Part shown: one piece after another, positions 17,659 through 26,290 of the stretch
Layout of the letters: every line of letters begins with the position of its first letter
Numbering within the stretch: the stretch's first letter is position 1
Source of the DNA: Trebonia sp963843745
Lineage (GTDB): Bacteria > Actinomycetota > Actinomycetes > Streptosporangiales > Streptosporangiaceae
Assembly (NCBI GenBank): GCA_963843745.1
Contig: CAWJLP010000004.1
Span: 105,043-169,042 of the forward strand
Length of the DNA stretch: 64,000 nt
Direction: 5' to 3'
Notes under the pieces: generated by a model
Database searches by the model: none
Seen by the model: only the letters and a program-made list of their open reading frames with translations
Told to the model about the DNA's origin: nothing
Position numbers and translations under genes: made by a program

Positions 17659-18564
17659 ATGCCGAACGTGTCGGGGATTCCAGGGCTCCCGGGTCTGCCC
17701 GGCGCGCCAGCCGCCGACCGGTGCCTGGTCATGGGCGTGGTCAACGTGACGCCCGACTCGTTCTCCGACGGGGGCCAGTGGTACGGCGCCGCGGCCGCGA
17801 TCCAGCACGGCCTTGACCTCGTAGCGCAGGGCGCCGACATCGTGGACGTCGGCGGTGAGTCCACCCGGCCGGGAGCGCAGCGCGTCTCGGCGGGCGAAGA
17901 GCTGCGCCGGGTCATGCCGGTCATCACCGAACTGGTCAAGGCCGGGGTAGTGGTCAGCGTGGACACGATGCGCGCCCAGGTGGCCGAGGCGGCCCTGGAG
18001 GCCGGGGTGAGCCTGGTCAATGACGTGAGCGGCGGGCTCGCCGACCCGTACATGCCCCGGCTGGTAGCGGAGACCGGTGTGCCCTACGTCGTCGTGCACT
18101 GGCGCGGGCACAGCCACGACATGAACTCGCGCGCCATCTACGAGGACGTGGTCCGGGAGGTCAGGGACGAGCTCGCCAAGCGGATCTGGACGGTGACCGC
18201 CGAGGGCGTCGACCCGTCGCTTATCGTGCTGGACCCCGGTCTCGGTTTCAGCAAGCAGCCAGGCTGGCAGGGCCCGGACGCGCACAACTGGGAGCTGCTG
18301 ACCAGGCTGCCGGAGGTCGCGCACATCGGCGGCCATGACTTCCCCGTGCTCGTCGGCGCGTCCCGCAAGCGGCACCTCGGCCGCCTGCTCGCCGCGCCGG
18401 ACGGCACTCCCCGGCCGTTCGCTGAGACCGACGACGCCACCGTCGCGGTGACCGCGCTCGTCGCGGCCGAGGGCGCCTGGTGCGTGCGGGTCCACCGCGT
18501 CCCCGCCAACGCGGACGCGGTGCGCGTGGCCGCCGCCTGGCGCGCCGCCGCGGCCCGGTCATGA
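17659..18564 (+). CDS. folP: Dihydropteroate synthase
   Basis: 301 residues. Joins para-aminobenzoate to the pterin diphosphate. Conserved motifs: MGVVNVTPDSFSDGG, DVGGESTRPGA, LVNDVSGG, DPGLGFSKQ and the Lys/Arg-containing GASRKRHLG. The N-terminal 20 residues carry a Gly-Pro-Leu repeat that is not part of the barrel. Its stop overlaps the folK start (ATGA). folB, usually between folP and folK, is absent. Confidence 0.95.
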   Translation: MPNVSGIPGLPGLPGAPAADRCLVMGVVNVTPDSFSDGGQWYGAAAAIQHGLDLVAQGADIVDVGGESTRPGAQRVSAGEELRRVMPVITELVKAGVVVSVDTMRAQVAEAALEAGVSLVNDVSGGLADPYMPRLVAETGVPYVVVHWRGHSHDMNSRAIYEDVVREVRDELAKRIWTVTAEGVDPSLIVLDPGLGFSKQPGWQGPDAHNWELLTRLPEVAHIGGHDFPVLVGASRKRHLGRLLAAPDGTPRPFAETDDATVAVTALVAAEGAWCVRVHRVPANADAVRVAAAWRAAAARS

Positions 18565-19064
18565 CGGCGGCGGCAAGGTCTGTCGTACTAGCGCTCGGCA
18601 GTAACCTCGGGGAGAGGCGCGACATCCTGCAGGGGGCTGTCGACGCCATCGCCGCGCTACCGGAGGTGCAGGTCATGGCGGTGTCGCCGGTCTACGAGAC
18701 GGTGCCTGTCGGCGGTCCGCCGCAGCCGGATTACCTGAACGTCGTGCTGCTGGCCCGTACCGCGCTGCCGTCACGGGCGCTGCTCGGCCGGCTGCATGAG
18801 ATCGAGGCCGCGTTCGACCGGGAGCGCTCCGAGCGCTGGGGCCCGCGCACGCTGGACATCGACGTCATCACCGTCGCCGGCGAGGTCAGCGCGGACCCGG
18901 ACCTGACGCTGCCACACCCCAGGGCGCACGAGCGCGCGTTCGTGCTCGCCCCGTGGCACGACGTGGACCAGGACGCGGAGCTCCCCGGCTACGGCCCGGT
19001 CGCCGCCCTGCTAGCCGCGGCCGACCGCTCCGGCATCCGCAGGAACGGCACGGTGCGCGCATGA
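18561..19064 (+). CDS. folK: 6-hydroxymethyl-7,8-dihydropterin pyrophosphokinase
   Basis: 167 residues from the ATG at 18561, overlapping the folP stop. Family motifs: LALGSNLGER, SPVYETVPVGGPPQPDYLN, RWGPRTLDIDVI with the metal-binding DID, and LPHPRAHERAFVL. It transfers pyrophosphate from ATP to the pterin just before the FolP step. The stop overlaps the DUF3180 gene (ATGA). Confidence 0.95.
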   Translation: MTAAARSVVLALGSNLGERRDILQGAVDAIAALPEVQVMAVSPVYETVPVGGPPQPDYLNVVLLARTALPSRALLGRLHEIEAAFDRERSERWGPRTLDIDVITVAGEVSADPDLTLPHPRAHERAFVLAPWHDVDQDAELPGYGPVAALLAAADRSGIRRNGTVRA

Positions 19065-19555
19065 AGCCGACCAGGGCGCGGAGCCTGCTGCTCACCGGTG
19101 TGCTCGCCGCGGCGGTGTGGTGGGCGCTGCTGACCGTCATCTACAGCAAGCTGCCGCCGCTTACCTGGACGGGCATCCCCGCCCTGGTGCTCGCGGCGGC
19201 GGTAGAGGCGTGGACCGGCCGCGACCTGCGCGCGCGCATCATGGGCAACAACCCGGGCACCAAGCCTCTGTCGCCGCTGTTCGTCGCCAGAATGGTGGTC
19301 CTCGCGAAGGCCAGCTCGCAGGTGGGCGCGCTGCTCGCCGGGGTATCCGTCGGCTTCATCGGCTACCTCTCCGACAAGACCGACGCGGCGACACCGCGCA
19401 GCGACCTGATCACGGCGAGCATCTCGTTCGGGTCCTGCCTGATCCTCATCGCCGCGGCCCTGTTCCTGGAGTACTGCTGCCGCGTCCCTGGGGACCCCCA
19501 GGGGGACCAAGACGACGAACCCGCGCCGCCCCGCCAGTCCCCCTTCCACAACTAG
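19061..19555 (+). CDS. DUF3180 membrane protein
   Basis: 164 residues with four predicted membrane helices (LLLTGVLAAAVWWALLTVIY; TGIPALVLAAAVEAW; SSQVGALLAGVSVGFIGYL; SISFGSCLILIAAALFLEY). DUF3180 proteins follow folK in actinobacteria (Rv3605c). No function is known. A charged, Pro-rich tail ends the protein. Confidence 0.85.
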   Translation: MKPTRARSLLLTGVLAAAVWWALLTVIYSKLPPLTWTGIPALVLAAAVEAWTGRDLRARIMGNNPGTKPLSPLFVARMVVLAKASSQVGALLAGVSVGFIGYLSDKTDAATPRSDLITASISFGSCLILIAAALFLEYCCRVPGDPQGDQDDEPAPPRQSPFHN

Positions 19556-19573
19556 CCACAGCCCACGCACCCC

Positions 19574-19606
19574 AGAAGGCGGTCGATGGCCCATCGACCG
19601 CCTTCT
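19574..19606 (+). terminator. Strong hairpin after DUF3180 gene
   Basis: A 15-base-pair perfect stem (AGAAGGCGGTCGATG against its complement) with loop GCC, followed by TT. It sits 18 bases after the DUF3180 stop and probably terminates the folate operon. A half copy of the same palindrome core follows at 19613-19632. Confidence 0.7.
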
Positions 19607-19651
19607 TTAGGGGACGATGGCCCATCGACCGCCACAGGCGACTCACCCCCT

Positions 19652-19685
19652 GAGTGTGGTCGATGTCCCATCGACCACACTCTTT
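19652..19685 (+). terminator. Second hairpin with the same GGTCGATG core
   Basis: Stem GAGTGTGGTCGATG (19652-19665), loop TCC, and the perfect complement to 19682, then TTT. Its outer stem differs from the first hairpin while the GGTCGATG core is shared. A third, partial copy follows at about 19691-19709. Further right, TTGGGCGGGG occurs three times (about 19732-19776). Confidence 0.6.
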
Positions 19686-19839
19686 GGTAGACGATGTCAC
19701 ATCGACCACGTTCGGCGGGGCGGTATCCACGTTTGGGCGGGGCGCGGACCGCGTTGGGCGGGGACGTTGGGCGGGGCAGTCGCGGGGGTGGCTATCCTTG
19801 TCAGCGCGATTCGCCAGCGAAGGGGGCTGTCCGGTACCG

Positions 19840-20730
19840 GTGGAGACTGGAACAAGCGAGCATCCGGCGCGGCTGCGGGTCGGCGTCATCGGGCCTGGCC
19901 GGGCGGGCACGGCTCTCGCCCGGGCGCTTGCGCGCGCCGGGCACGTGATCACCGCGGCGTCGGCGGTGTCCGCGGCGTCCAAGCAGCGGGCGCACGAGAA
20001 CTTCCCTGACGCGAAGCTCGGGGAACCCGCGCAGGTCATCGAGGACGCTGACCTCGTGCTGCTGACCGTGCCCGACGACGTGCTGCCCGGGCTGGTCGAG
20101 GGCCTGGCCAGGACCGGGGCGCCGTATCAGGGACGGCTGCTCGCGCACGCGAGCGGCGCGCATGGCATCCGGGTGCTCGACCCCGCTACCGCGGCCGGAG
20201 CGCTGCCGCTGGCGATCCACCCGGTCATGACGTTCACCGGGCGTGACGACGACGTGGACAGGATCAAGGGCGTTTCCTTCGGGGTGACGGCGCCCGAGCA
20301 GCTCAGGCCGGCCGCCGAGGCGCTGGTCATCGAGATGGGCGGGGAACCGGTGTTCATCGCGGAGGAGAACAGGCACCTGTACCACGCCGCGCTCGCCTTC
20401 GCGGCGAATCACCTGGTCACCCTCGTCGCCGAGGCGGCCGACATGCTTGGCAAGGCCGGCGCCGACAACCCGGGCAGGATGCTCGGCCCGCTGCTCGGCG
20501 CCGCGCTGGACAACGCGCTGCGGTTCGGCGACGCAGGCCTCACCGGTCCGGTCGCGCGCGGCGACGACGGTACCGTGGCCGCCCACCTGGCGGCCATCAG
20601 GGAGGCAGACCCCGGCGCGCTGCCCGCCTACCTCGCGCTGGCGCGGCTGACCGCCGTCCGGGCGCTAGCGACCGGGCTGCTCAAGCCGAACGACGCGGAA
20701 CGGCTGCTCGGCGTCCTGGGAGACCGATGA
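19840..20730 (+). CDS. Rossmann-fold protein with DUF2520 domain
   Basis: About 296 residues from a GTG at 19840; the frame is open further upstream through the palindromic repeats but that part has no family likeness. The N-terminus has a dinucleotide fold (LRVGVIGPGRAGTALARAL) and LLTVPDDVLPGLVEGL; the C-terminal DUF2520 domain has HPVMTFTG and HLYHAALAFAANHLVTL. This is the Rv3603c family beside panC; some members have been linked to ketopantoate reduction, but that is not shown here. The stop overlaps the panC ATG. Confidence 0.85.
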   Translation: METGTSEHPARLRVGVIGPGRAGTALARALARAGHVITAASAVSAASKQRAHENFPDAKLGEPAQVIEDADLVLLTVPDDVLPGLVEGLARTGAPYQGRLLAHASGAHGIRVLDPATAAGALPLAIHPVMTFTGRDDDVDRIKGVSFGVTAPEQLRPAAEALVIEMGGEPVFIAEENRHLYHAALAFAANHLVTLVAEAADMLGKAGADNPGRMLGPLLGAALDNALRFGDAGLTGPVARGDDGTVAAHLAAIREADPGALPAYLALARLTAVRALATGLLKPNDAERLLGVLGDR

Positions 20731-21677
20731 TCGTCGCCACCACGCGCGCGGAGCTCAAAGCGGCCCGCGACAAAGTACCCGGTCCCGTGGTCCTCGTGCC
20801 CACGATGGGCGCGCTGCACGACGGGCACCGCGCCCTGCTGCGGCGGGCGCGCGAGATCGCGGGCCCCGCGGGGACGGTCGCGGTGTCGATCTTCGTCAAC
20901 CCGCTCCAGTTCGGGCCGGATGAGGACCTCGACAGGTACCCGCGGGCGTTGCGCGAAGACCTGGAAACGTGCGCGGCCGAGCACGTTGACCTCGTGTTCG
21001 CGCCCAGCGTCAGCGAGATGTACCCGCGGCGGCAGCTCGTGACCGTCGATCCTGGCCCGGCGGGCGAGATCCTCGAGGGCGAGTTCCGCCCAGGGTTCTT
21101 CCACGGCGTGCTGACCGTGGTGCTCAAGCTGTTCAGCCTGGTCCGCCCGGACATCGCCGTGTTCGGCCAGAAGGACGCGCAGCAGCTCGCGCTGGTGCGC
21201 CAGATGGCCGCCGACTTCGCGCTCGGCATCGAGATCGAGGGCGTGCCGACGGTGCGCGCCGCGGACGGGCTCGCGCTGTCCAGCAGGAACAAGTACCTGT
21301 CTTCATCGGAACGTACGGTGGCGACTGTCCTGCACAAAGCCCTTGCCGCCGGCGGGGCGGCCGCCGGGCGCGGTCCCCGCGCGGTGCTCGACGATGCCCG
21401 GCAGGTGCTCGCCGAGGCCGGGCCAGGGGGATATGGGGGGCGCCAGGGGGAATGGGGGGCGGGAGCCCCCCATTCCGGAGGGCAGCCCCCCATGCACGAG
21501 GTCTCCCTGAATGTGGATTACCTGGCTCTTGTTTCGGCGGGAACTTACGAGCCCGTTCTGGACGACGATTTTTCGGGGACGGCCACCCTCGCCATCGCCG
21601 CCCGGCTCGGCACCACGCGGCTGATCGACAACGTGACGATCCAGGTCGGGACGGGACGCGATGCTGCTGACGATTGA
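20727..21677 (+). CDS. panC: Pantoate-beta-alanine ligase
   Basis: 316 residues. Makes pantothenate from pantoate, beta-alanine and ATP. Motifs: VLVPTMGALHDGH (HxGH-like), SIFVNPLQFGP, FRPGFFHGVLTVVLKLF, FGQKDAQQLALVRQM and LALSSRNKYLS. Between VLAEAG and LDYLALV-like sequence lies an extra Gly/Pro-rich stretch (about residues 232-253) encoded by a palindromic G-run/C-run insert not found in the family. The last 17 bases overlap coaX. panD does not follow it. Confidence 0.92.
   Translation: MIVATTRAELKAARDKVPGPVVLVPTMGALHDGHRALLRRAREIAGPAGTVAVSIFVNPLQFGPDEDLDRYPRALREDLETCAAEHVDLVFAPSVSEMYPRRQLVTVDPGPAGEILEGEFRPGFFHGVLTVVLKLFSLVRPDIAVFGQKDAQQLALVRQMAADFALGIEIEGVPTVRAADGLALSSRNKYLSSSERTVATVLHKALAAGGAAAGRGPRAVLDDARQVLAEAGPGGYGGRQGEWGAGAPHSGGQPPMHEVSLNVDYLALVSAGTYEPVLDDDFSGTATLAIAARLGTTRLIDNVTIQVGTGRDAADD
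21449..21476 (+). repeat. Palindromic insert inside panC
   Basis: A 12-base-pair perfect stem (GGAATGGGGGGC) with loop GGGA. Related half units ATGGGGGGC (about 21433-21441) and GCCCCCCAT (about 21484-21492) flank it. The reading frame stays open, adding roughly 22 residues to PanC. It looks like a small palindromic element that has settled in frame. Confidence 0.65.
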
Positions 21678-22482
21678 CATCGGGAACACCAACATCGTGC
21701 TCGGGGTGTTCGACGGGGACACGCTCGTCGAGCACTGGCGGATCGCGACCGTGCCGGACCGGACCGCGGACGAGATCGCGGCCCTGCTGCACGGGCTGCT
21801 CGCGCGGTCGGGGACGGTCAAGGAGTCCGACCTGGACGGGATAGCGCTGTGCTCCACGGTGCCCTCGGTGCTGCACGAGATGCGCGAGCTGTGCGGCAGG
21901 TACTACGCGGACGTGCCGGCCGTGATCGTCGAGCCTGGGGTGAAGACCGGCGTGCCGATCCGGATGGACAACCCCAAGGAGGTCGGCAGCGACCGGATCA
22001 TGAACGCGCTCGCCGCCGTTCACCTGTACGGCGGGCCTGCCATTGTGGTCGACTTCGGCACCTCGACCAACTTCAACGCGGTCAGCGCGCGCGGCGAGTT
22101 CGTCGGCGGCGCCCTCGCGCCGGGCATCGAGATCTCGGTGGACGCGCTGTCCCGGCGCGCGGCGCAGCTGCTCAAAGTGGAGCTGACCAGGCCGCCGCGG
22201 GTGGTCGGGAAGAACACCGTGGAGGCGCTGCAGTCCGGGATCGTGTACGGCTTCGCCGGGCAGGTGGAGGGGATCGCGCGCCGGATGGCGGCGGAACTGT
22301 CCCCGCAGGACCCCGACGCGGTGACGGTGATCGCGACGGGCGGCCTGGCGCCGCTGGTCATCGGCGAGGTGCCGCTCATCGACGCGCACGAGCCGTGGCT
22401 CACGCTCATCGGCCTGCGCCTGGTGTGGGAACGCAACATCGCCAGGGAAACTAATGTGCCGCCGGGCGGCGATCGCCGGTAA
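21661..22482 (+). CDS. coaX: Type III pantothenate kinase
   Basis: 273 residues. Phosphorylates pantothenate, the first committed step to CoA. The ASKHA ATPase motifs are clear: TIDIGNTNIVLGVFDG, GSDRIMNALAAVHLYG, VVDFGTSTNFNAV and GIEISVDALSRRAAQL. Its ATG lies inside the end of panC (17-base overlap), so the two steps of CoA precursor synthesis are probably co-translated. Confidence 0.95.
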   Translation: MLLTIDIGNTNIVLGVFDGDTLVEHWRIATVPDRTADEIAALLHGLLARSGTVKESDLDGIALCSTVPSVLHEMRELCGRYYADVPAVIVEPGVKTGVPIRMDNPKEVGSDRIMNALAAVHLYGGPAIVVDFGTSTNFNAVSARGEFVGGALAPGIEISVDALSRRAAQLLKVELTRPPRVVGKNTVEALQSGIVYGFAGQVEGIARRMAAELSPQDPDAVTVIATGGLAPLVIGEVPLIDAHEPWLTLIGLRLVWERNIARETNVPPGGDRR

Positions 22483-22491
22483 CCTTCGGGC

Positions 22492-23976
22492 GTGGCTGAC
22501 GACAACGTTCCGGAGCAGGTACGCGTCCGGCTGGAGAAGCGCGCGCGGATGCTCGCGTCGGGTGTGGACCCCTATCCCGTGGGGTACCCGCGGACGACGA
22601 CCGCGGCGGCGCTGCGGGAAAGGTACCCGGACCTGCCGAAGGACGCGGCAACCGGCGAGATCGTGGGCGTGGCCGGGCGCGTCATGCTGTCCAGGATCGG
22701 CGGCAAGATCTGCTTCGCGACGCTGCGCGACGGCACCGGCGACATCCAGGTCATGATCCGCCTCGACGAGGTCGGCGCCGAGCGGCTGGCCGACTGGAAG
22801 CGGGACGTCGACCTGGGGGACCACGTCGGGGTGACCGGCGAGGTGATCACGTCACGGTCCGGCGAGCTTTCCGTGCTGGCCCACTCGTTCGCGATCACCG
22901 CCAAGTCGCTGCGCCCGCTGCCGGAGAAGCACGCCGGCCTGACCGACCCCGAGGCGCGGGTGCGGCAGCGGTACCTGGACCTGATCGTGAACCCCGCGTC
23001 CAGGCGGCTGGCGGAAATGCGCTCGGCGGTCACGCAATCGGTGCGGTCGTCGCTGCTGGCGCGCGGCTACCTCGAGGTCGAGACCCCGATCCTGACGCCG
23101 TTGCACGGCGGGGCCAACGCCCGGCCGTTCACCACGCACTACAACGCCTACGACGTGGACGTGTACCTGCGGATCGCGCTCGAACTGTACCTGAAGCGGC
23201 TCGCCGTCGGCGGGATCGAGAAGGTCTTCGAGATCGGCAGGAATTTCAGGAACGAGGGCGTGGACAGCACCCATAACCCCGAGTTCACGATGCTCGAGGC
23301 CTACGAGGCGTACGGGGATTACAACACGATCGGCGAGCTGACGCAGTCGCTGGCGCAGGGCGCGGCGGTGGCGGCGTTCGGGTCGACCGTGATCAGGCGG
23401 GCCGACGGGACCGAGCACGACATCGGCGGGTCCTGGCCCTCGATCCCCGTGCACGAGGCCATCTCCGCGGCGCTCGGCGAGTCCGTCACGCCTGACACCG
23501 AGCTGCCGGTGCTGATTGAGCTGTGCGCGAAGGCGGAAGTGCCGCTGCAGCCTGCCTGGAACCGGGGCCAGGTCATCCTCGAGATGTACGAGCGCCTCGT
23601 GGAGAAGCAGACCGTGGCGCCGACGTTCTACCGCGACTTCCCCGTCGAGGTATCCCCGCTGACGCGCCAGCACCGCGTCGATCCGCGGCTGGCGGAACGG
23701 TGGGACCTGGTGGCGTTCGGCGCGGAGCTGGGGACCGGGTACTCGGAGCTCGTCGACCCGGTGGAGGAGCGGTCCAGGCTGACGGCCCAGTCGCTGCTCG
23801 CCGCCGGGGGCGACCCGGAGGCGATGCAGCTCGACGAGGATTTCCTGCTGGCCCTGGAGTACGGCATGCCGCCTTCCGGCGGCATGGGGATGGGGCTGGA
23901 CCGCCTGATGATCATGCTGACCGGCGAGAACATCAGGGAGACGATCCTGTTCCCCTTCGTCAGGCCCGGCGCCTAG
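22492..23976 (+). CDS. lysS: Lysyl-tRNA synthetase, class II
   Basis: 494 residues, GTG start. The N-terminal OB-fold anticodon domain (VGVAGRVMLSRIGGKICFATLRDG) is followed by the catalytic core with motif 1 (RSSLLARGYLEVETPIL), motif 2 (FRNEGVDSTHNPEFTMLEAY) and motif 3 (GMGMGLDRLMIMLTG). It charges tRNA-Lys and in this genome could also supply the MprF-like gene at 15.8 kb. No fused membrane domain (LysX type) is present. Placement before lsr2/clpC matches Rv3598c. Confidence 0.95.
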   Translation: MADDNVPEQVRVRLEKRARMLASGVDPYPVGYPRTTTAAALRERYPDLPKDAATGEIVGVAGRVMLSRIGGKICFATLRDGTGDIQVMIRLDEVGAERLADWKRDVDLGDHVGVTGEVITSRSGELSVLAHSFAITAKSLRPLPEKHAGLTDPEARVRQRYLDLIVNPASRRLAEMRSAVTQSVRSSLLARGYLEVETPILTPLHGGANARPFTTHYNAYDVDVYLRIALELYLKRLAVGGIEKVFEIGRNFRNEGVDSTHNPEFTMLEAYEAYGDYNTIGELTQSLAQGAAVAAFGSTVIRRADGTEHDIGGSWPSIPVHEAISAALGESVTPDTELPVLIELCAKAEVPLQPAWNRGQVILEMYERLVEKQTVAPTFYRDFPVEVSPLTRQHRVDPRLAERWDLVAFGAELGTGYSELVDPVEERSRLTAQSLLAAGGDPEAMQLDEDFLLALEYGMPPSGGMGMGLDRLMIMLTGENIRETILFPFVRPGA

Positions 23977-23987
23977 GTTCCAGGCCG

Positions 23988-24968
23988 CTAGGCGATGCGC
24001 ACCGCGCCTACGTAGGCGTTCCAGAACACGGCCTGGACCTGCACGTCCTGCCCGGCGCTCGGCGCGTCCACCATCAGCCCGTTGCCGATGTAGATGCCAA
24101 CGTGGCTGATGTCGGCGAAGAAGAACACCAGGTCGCCTGGCTCGAGCTGGTCGCGGGACACGTGCATGCCGGAATTCCACAGCGATCCTGTGTAGTGCGG
24201 CAGCGAGATGCCTTCCTGGGCGAAGGCCCAGACGACCAGCCCCGAGCAGTCGTAAGCGTCCGGGCCCGCCGCGCCCCATACATAGGGCTTGCCGCGCTGG
24301 GTCAGCGCGGCACGCAGCGCCGTCGTGCCCACCGTGGTGGCCTCGGGCAGTATCACGTCCGGGTAGGAACCGGTCTGGTCGAAGATCGCCATCGCCTGAG
24401 CCATCGCCGAGCTGTTCAGGATGTCGAGCTTGGACTGGATGGCCTTGACCTTGCCGTTGATCTGACCCTGCAGCTGGTTGACGGTAGCGATCTCTTCCTG
24501 AGCGGTCGCCTGTGCCCGCTGCGAGGCGATCTGCATCTTCTGCAGGTTGTTCAGCCGCATCCCGGCCTGATTGTTGATCTCGAGGACGGTCGAGGCCTGG
24601 TTCAGGAACAGCCCCGGGTCCCCGCTGGTCAGCATCTGCAGCGTGGGATCGAACCCCTGGTTCATGTAGCCCATGGCGGCGAGCTGGCTGACCGCCAGCT
24701 GGCTGCCTGCCATCGCCTTTTGCGCGCGGGCGGCGGCGAGCTTGGCGAGCCGCTCCTGCGTCTTCGCGTTGGCGATCTGGATCTGCAGGCCGTCGTACTG
24801 CTGGCTCAGCGAGTCAACCTGATTGGAAAGCTGTCTCGCCTCCGCGACAAGCGAGCTGAGAGATGGCTGCGGCAGCGCCGTCTCGGCATCGCTAGCGCCT
24901 GGCTGGAGCAGCAGGGCAACCGCAACCGCGGTCGCCGCCAGCGGCGCAACCCTCCTTATCGTGCGCAC
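23988..24968 (-). CDS. NlpC/P60 peptidoglycan endopeptidase with coiled coil
   Basis: 326 residues, GTG start at 24968 without a clear ribosome site. A signal peptide (VAPLAATAVAVALLLQPGASDA) precedes a long coiled-coil region (residues ~40-190, with LSNQVDSLSQQYDGLQIQI). The C-terminal NlpC/P60 domain has the catalytic Cys in YDCSGLVVWAF and His in DISHVGIYIG. It is a RipA-like cell-wall hydrolase that cleaves stem peptides outside the membrane. It is convergent with lysS. Confidence 0.88.
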   Translation of the reverse strand: MRTIRRVAPLAATAVAVALLLQPGASDAETALPQPSLSSLVAEARQLSNQVDSLSQQYDGLQIQIANAKTQERLAKLAAARAQKAMAGSQLAVSQLAAMGYMNQGFDPTLQMLTSGDPGLFLNQASTVLEINNQAGMRLNNLQKMQIASQRAQATAQEEIATVNQLQGQINGKVKAIQSKLDILNSSAMAQAMAIFDQTGSYPDVILPEATTVGTTALRAALTQRGKPYVWGAAGPDAYDCSGLVVWAFAQEGISLPHYTGSLWNSGMHVSRDQLEPGDLVFFFADISHVGIYIGNGLMVDAPSAGQDVQVQAVFWNAYVGAVRIA

Positions 24969-25186
24969 ATCGATGCACGATATCGGATCGCCAAGCCGCT
25001 GCCATCCGACTCGCTAGAAGTTTTGTCTTTCTATCGGCCGCGCTGTTCTGCCTTCACCGATTCTCAGGATGTGGTATGGCGGCGCGCCGTTGACGCCGGA
25101 TCGTGATGAACCGATCGCGTGCCGAAGCGGTCATGGCAACTTCGTCTACTGGCCCATTCAATTCTGGCGCTACAGTAGTCCCCGCG

Positions 25187-25690
25187 ATGGGGTACATAGT
25201 CAGGCAAGCACGCACCGGGGACGTTCCCGTAATCCGCGCGCTGATCGACGAGAACGTAGGATCGCGACGGTTGCTGGACAAGCACACCGTGAATCTCTAC
25301 GAGGACATCCAGGAGTTCTGCGTCGCCGAGAGTTCCGCTGACGGCACCGTTGCCGGATGCGGGGCACTGCACGTTATGTGGGAGGATCTGGCCGAGATCC
25401 GTACGCTCGCGGTAGACGAGAGCAGACGCGGTTCCGGCATCGGCCACATCATCGTGGACGAGTTGCTCGACCGCGCCAGGCAGCTTGGTGTAGCGCGCGT
25501 TTTCGTGCTGACCTTCGCCGTGCCCTTCTTCGAGCGACACGGATTCAGCGAAATCAGCGGAACCCCAGTGGCCCCTGAGGTCTACGCGGAGTTGCTCCGT
25601 TCTTATGATGACGGGGTCGCGGAGTTCCTCGACCTGGATCGCGTCAAGCCAAACACCCTGGGCAACACGCGCATGCTGCTCCGGTTGTGA
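25187..25690 (+). CDS. argA: Amino-acid N-acetyltransferase, ArgA (Rv2747) type
   Basis: 167 residues, single GNAT domain. It closely follows the mycobacterial N-acetylglutamate synthase pattern: VRQARTGDVPVIRALID, GCGALHVMWEDLAEIRTLAV, the acetyl-CoA loop RGSGIGHIIV, VFVLTFAVPFFERHGF and VAEFLDLDRVKPNTLGNTRMLL. It catalyses the first step of arginine synthesis. The ATG at 25187 fits the family N-terminus; an ATG at 25133 is possible. It stands alone and divergent from the NlpC gene. Confidence 0.88.
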   Translation: MGYIVRQARTGDVPVIRALIDENVGSRRLLDKHTVNLYEDIQEFCVAESSADGTVAGCGALHVMWEDLAEIRTLAVDESRRGSGIGHIIVDELLDRARQLGVARVFVLTFAVPFFERHGFSEISGTPVAPEVYAELLRSYDDGVAEFLDLDRVKPNTLGNTRMLLRL

Positions 25691-25895
25691 GCCCGGCCGC
25701 CGAATTCCGCGGGCACGGGCAATGACCTGGTAAATTCTGTGTTTCCTCAGCCGCAAGGGAACGGCCGGGCGGCGTCAGCCGGCTCCGCGCCCCCGGCGCC
25801 CCCGGCGGCCCCGGCGCGCCGGGCCGAAGGTAGAGTGCCAAGTGCGGGCGGCGTGCCGTTCGCCCGCCGCTTGACCACGGGCGGAGGTGACCTTC

Positions 25896-26072
25896 ATGGC
25901 GCAGGACCTTGCCGCACTCGCGCCGCCGGCGATTGTCTGCGTGGCTTTTCTAATCGGCGGATGGATGCTGTTGCGCCGCGAGTTGGCGCCCAAGCGCCGC
26001 AACCGGGCGGCGGCCGAAGGCCACCAGAGCAGTGAACGGTCACATGAACCGGGCGAGCGAAGCGAAAGCTGA
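25896..26072 (+). CDS. Small single-pass membrane protein, 58 aa
   Basis: Starts at an ATG with an ideal GGAGGTGA site 5-7 bases upstream. Residues 9-29 form one hydrophobic helix (APPAIVCVAFLIGGWMLL) followed by a basic then polar tail (RRELAPKRRNR). No family is recognised. It lies in the gap between argA and lsr2 together with AT-richer sequence. Confidence 0.6.
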   Translation: MAQDLAALAPPAIVCVAFLIGGWMLLRRELAPKRRNRAAAEGHQSSERSHEPGERSES

Positions 26073-26220
26073 TATTTCGTACGACGGCGGTTTATCTGAC
26101 TTTGCGATCACGGCGGTAATGCTAACTGTGCATCTAAGGCCTGATTACTGAGAGTTACCGGCGAGTCTTGTCATGAGAGTGTGCCGCGGATGTCCCCAAG
26201 AGAAAGTGCGCTCTTGTCAA

Positions 26221-26248
26221 TTGTAATGTGCCTACCGAAGGGTATATC
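26221..26248 (+). promoter_or_regulatory. Likely lsr2 promoter
   Basis: TTGTAA (26221-26226) and TATATC (26243-26248) with a 16-base spacer, about 43 bases before the lsr2 ATG. The whole 26.07-26.29 kb gap is clearly AT-richer than the window, which suits binding and autoregulation by Lsr2 itself. Confidence 0.5.
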
Positions 26249-26290
26249 TTTAGCATCCGAAATGGTTTGCTCCGCAGAAGGGCTGAATCC

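Noticed and set aside
24969..25186. c-di-AMP (ydaO) riboswitch upstream of the NlpC/P60 gene
   Set aside because: Such riboswitches are common before actinobacterial wall hydrolases, but I could not find the conserved core or pairing elements here.
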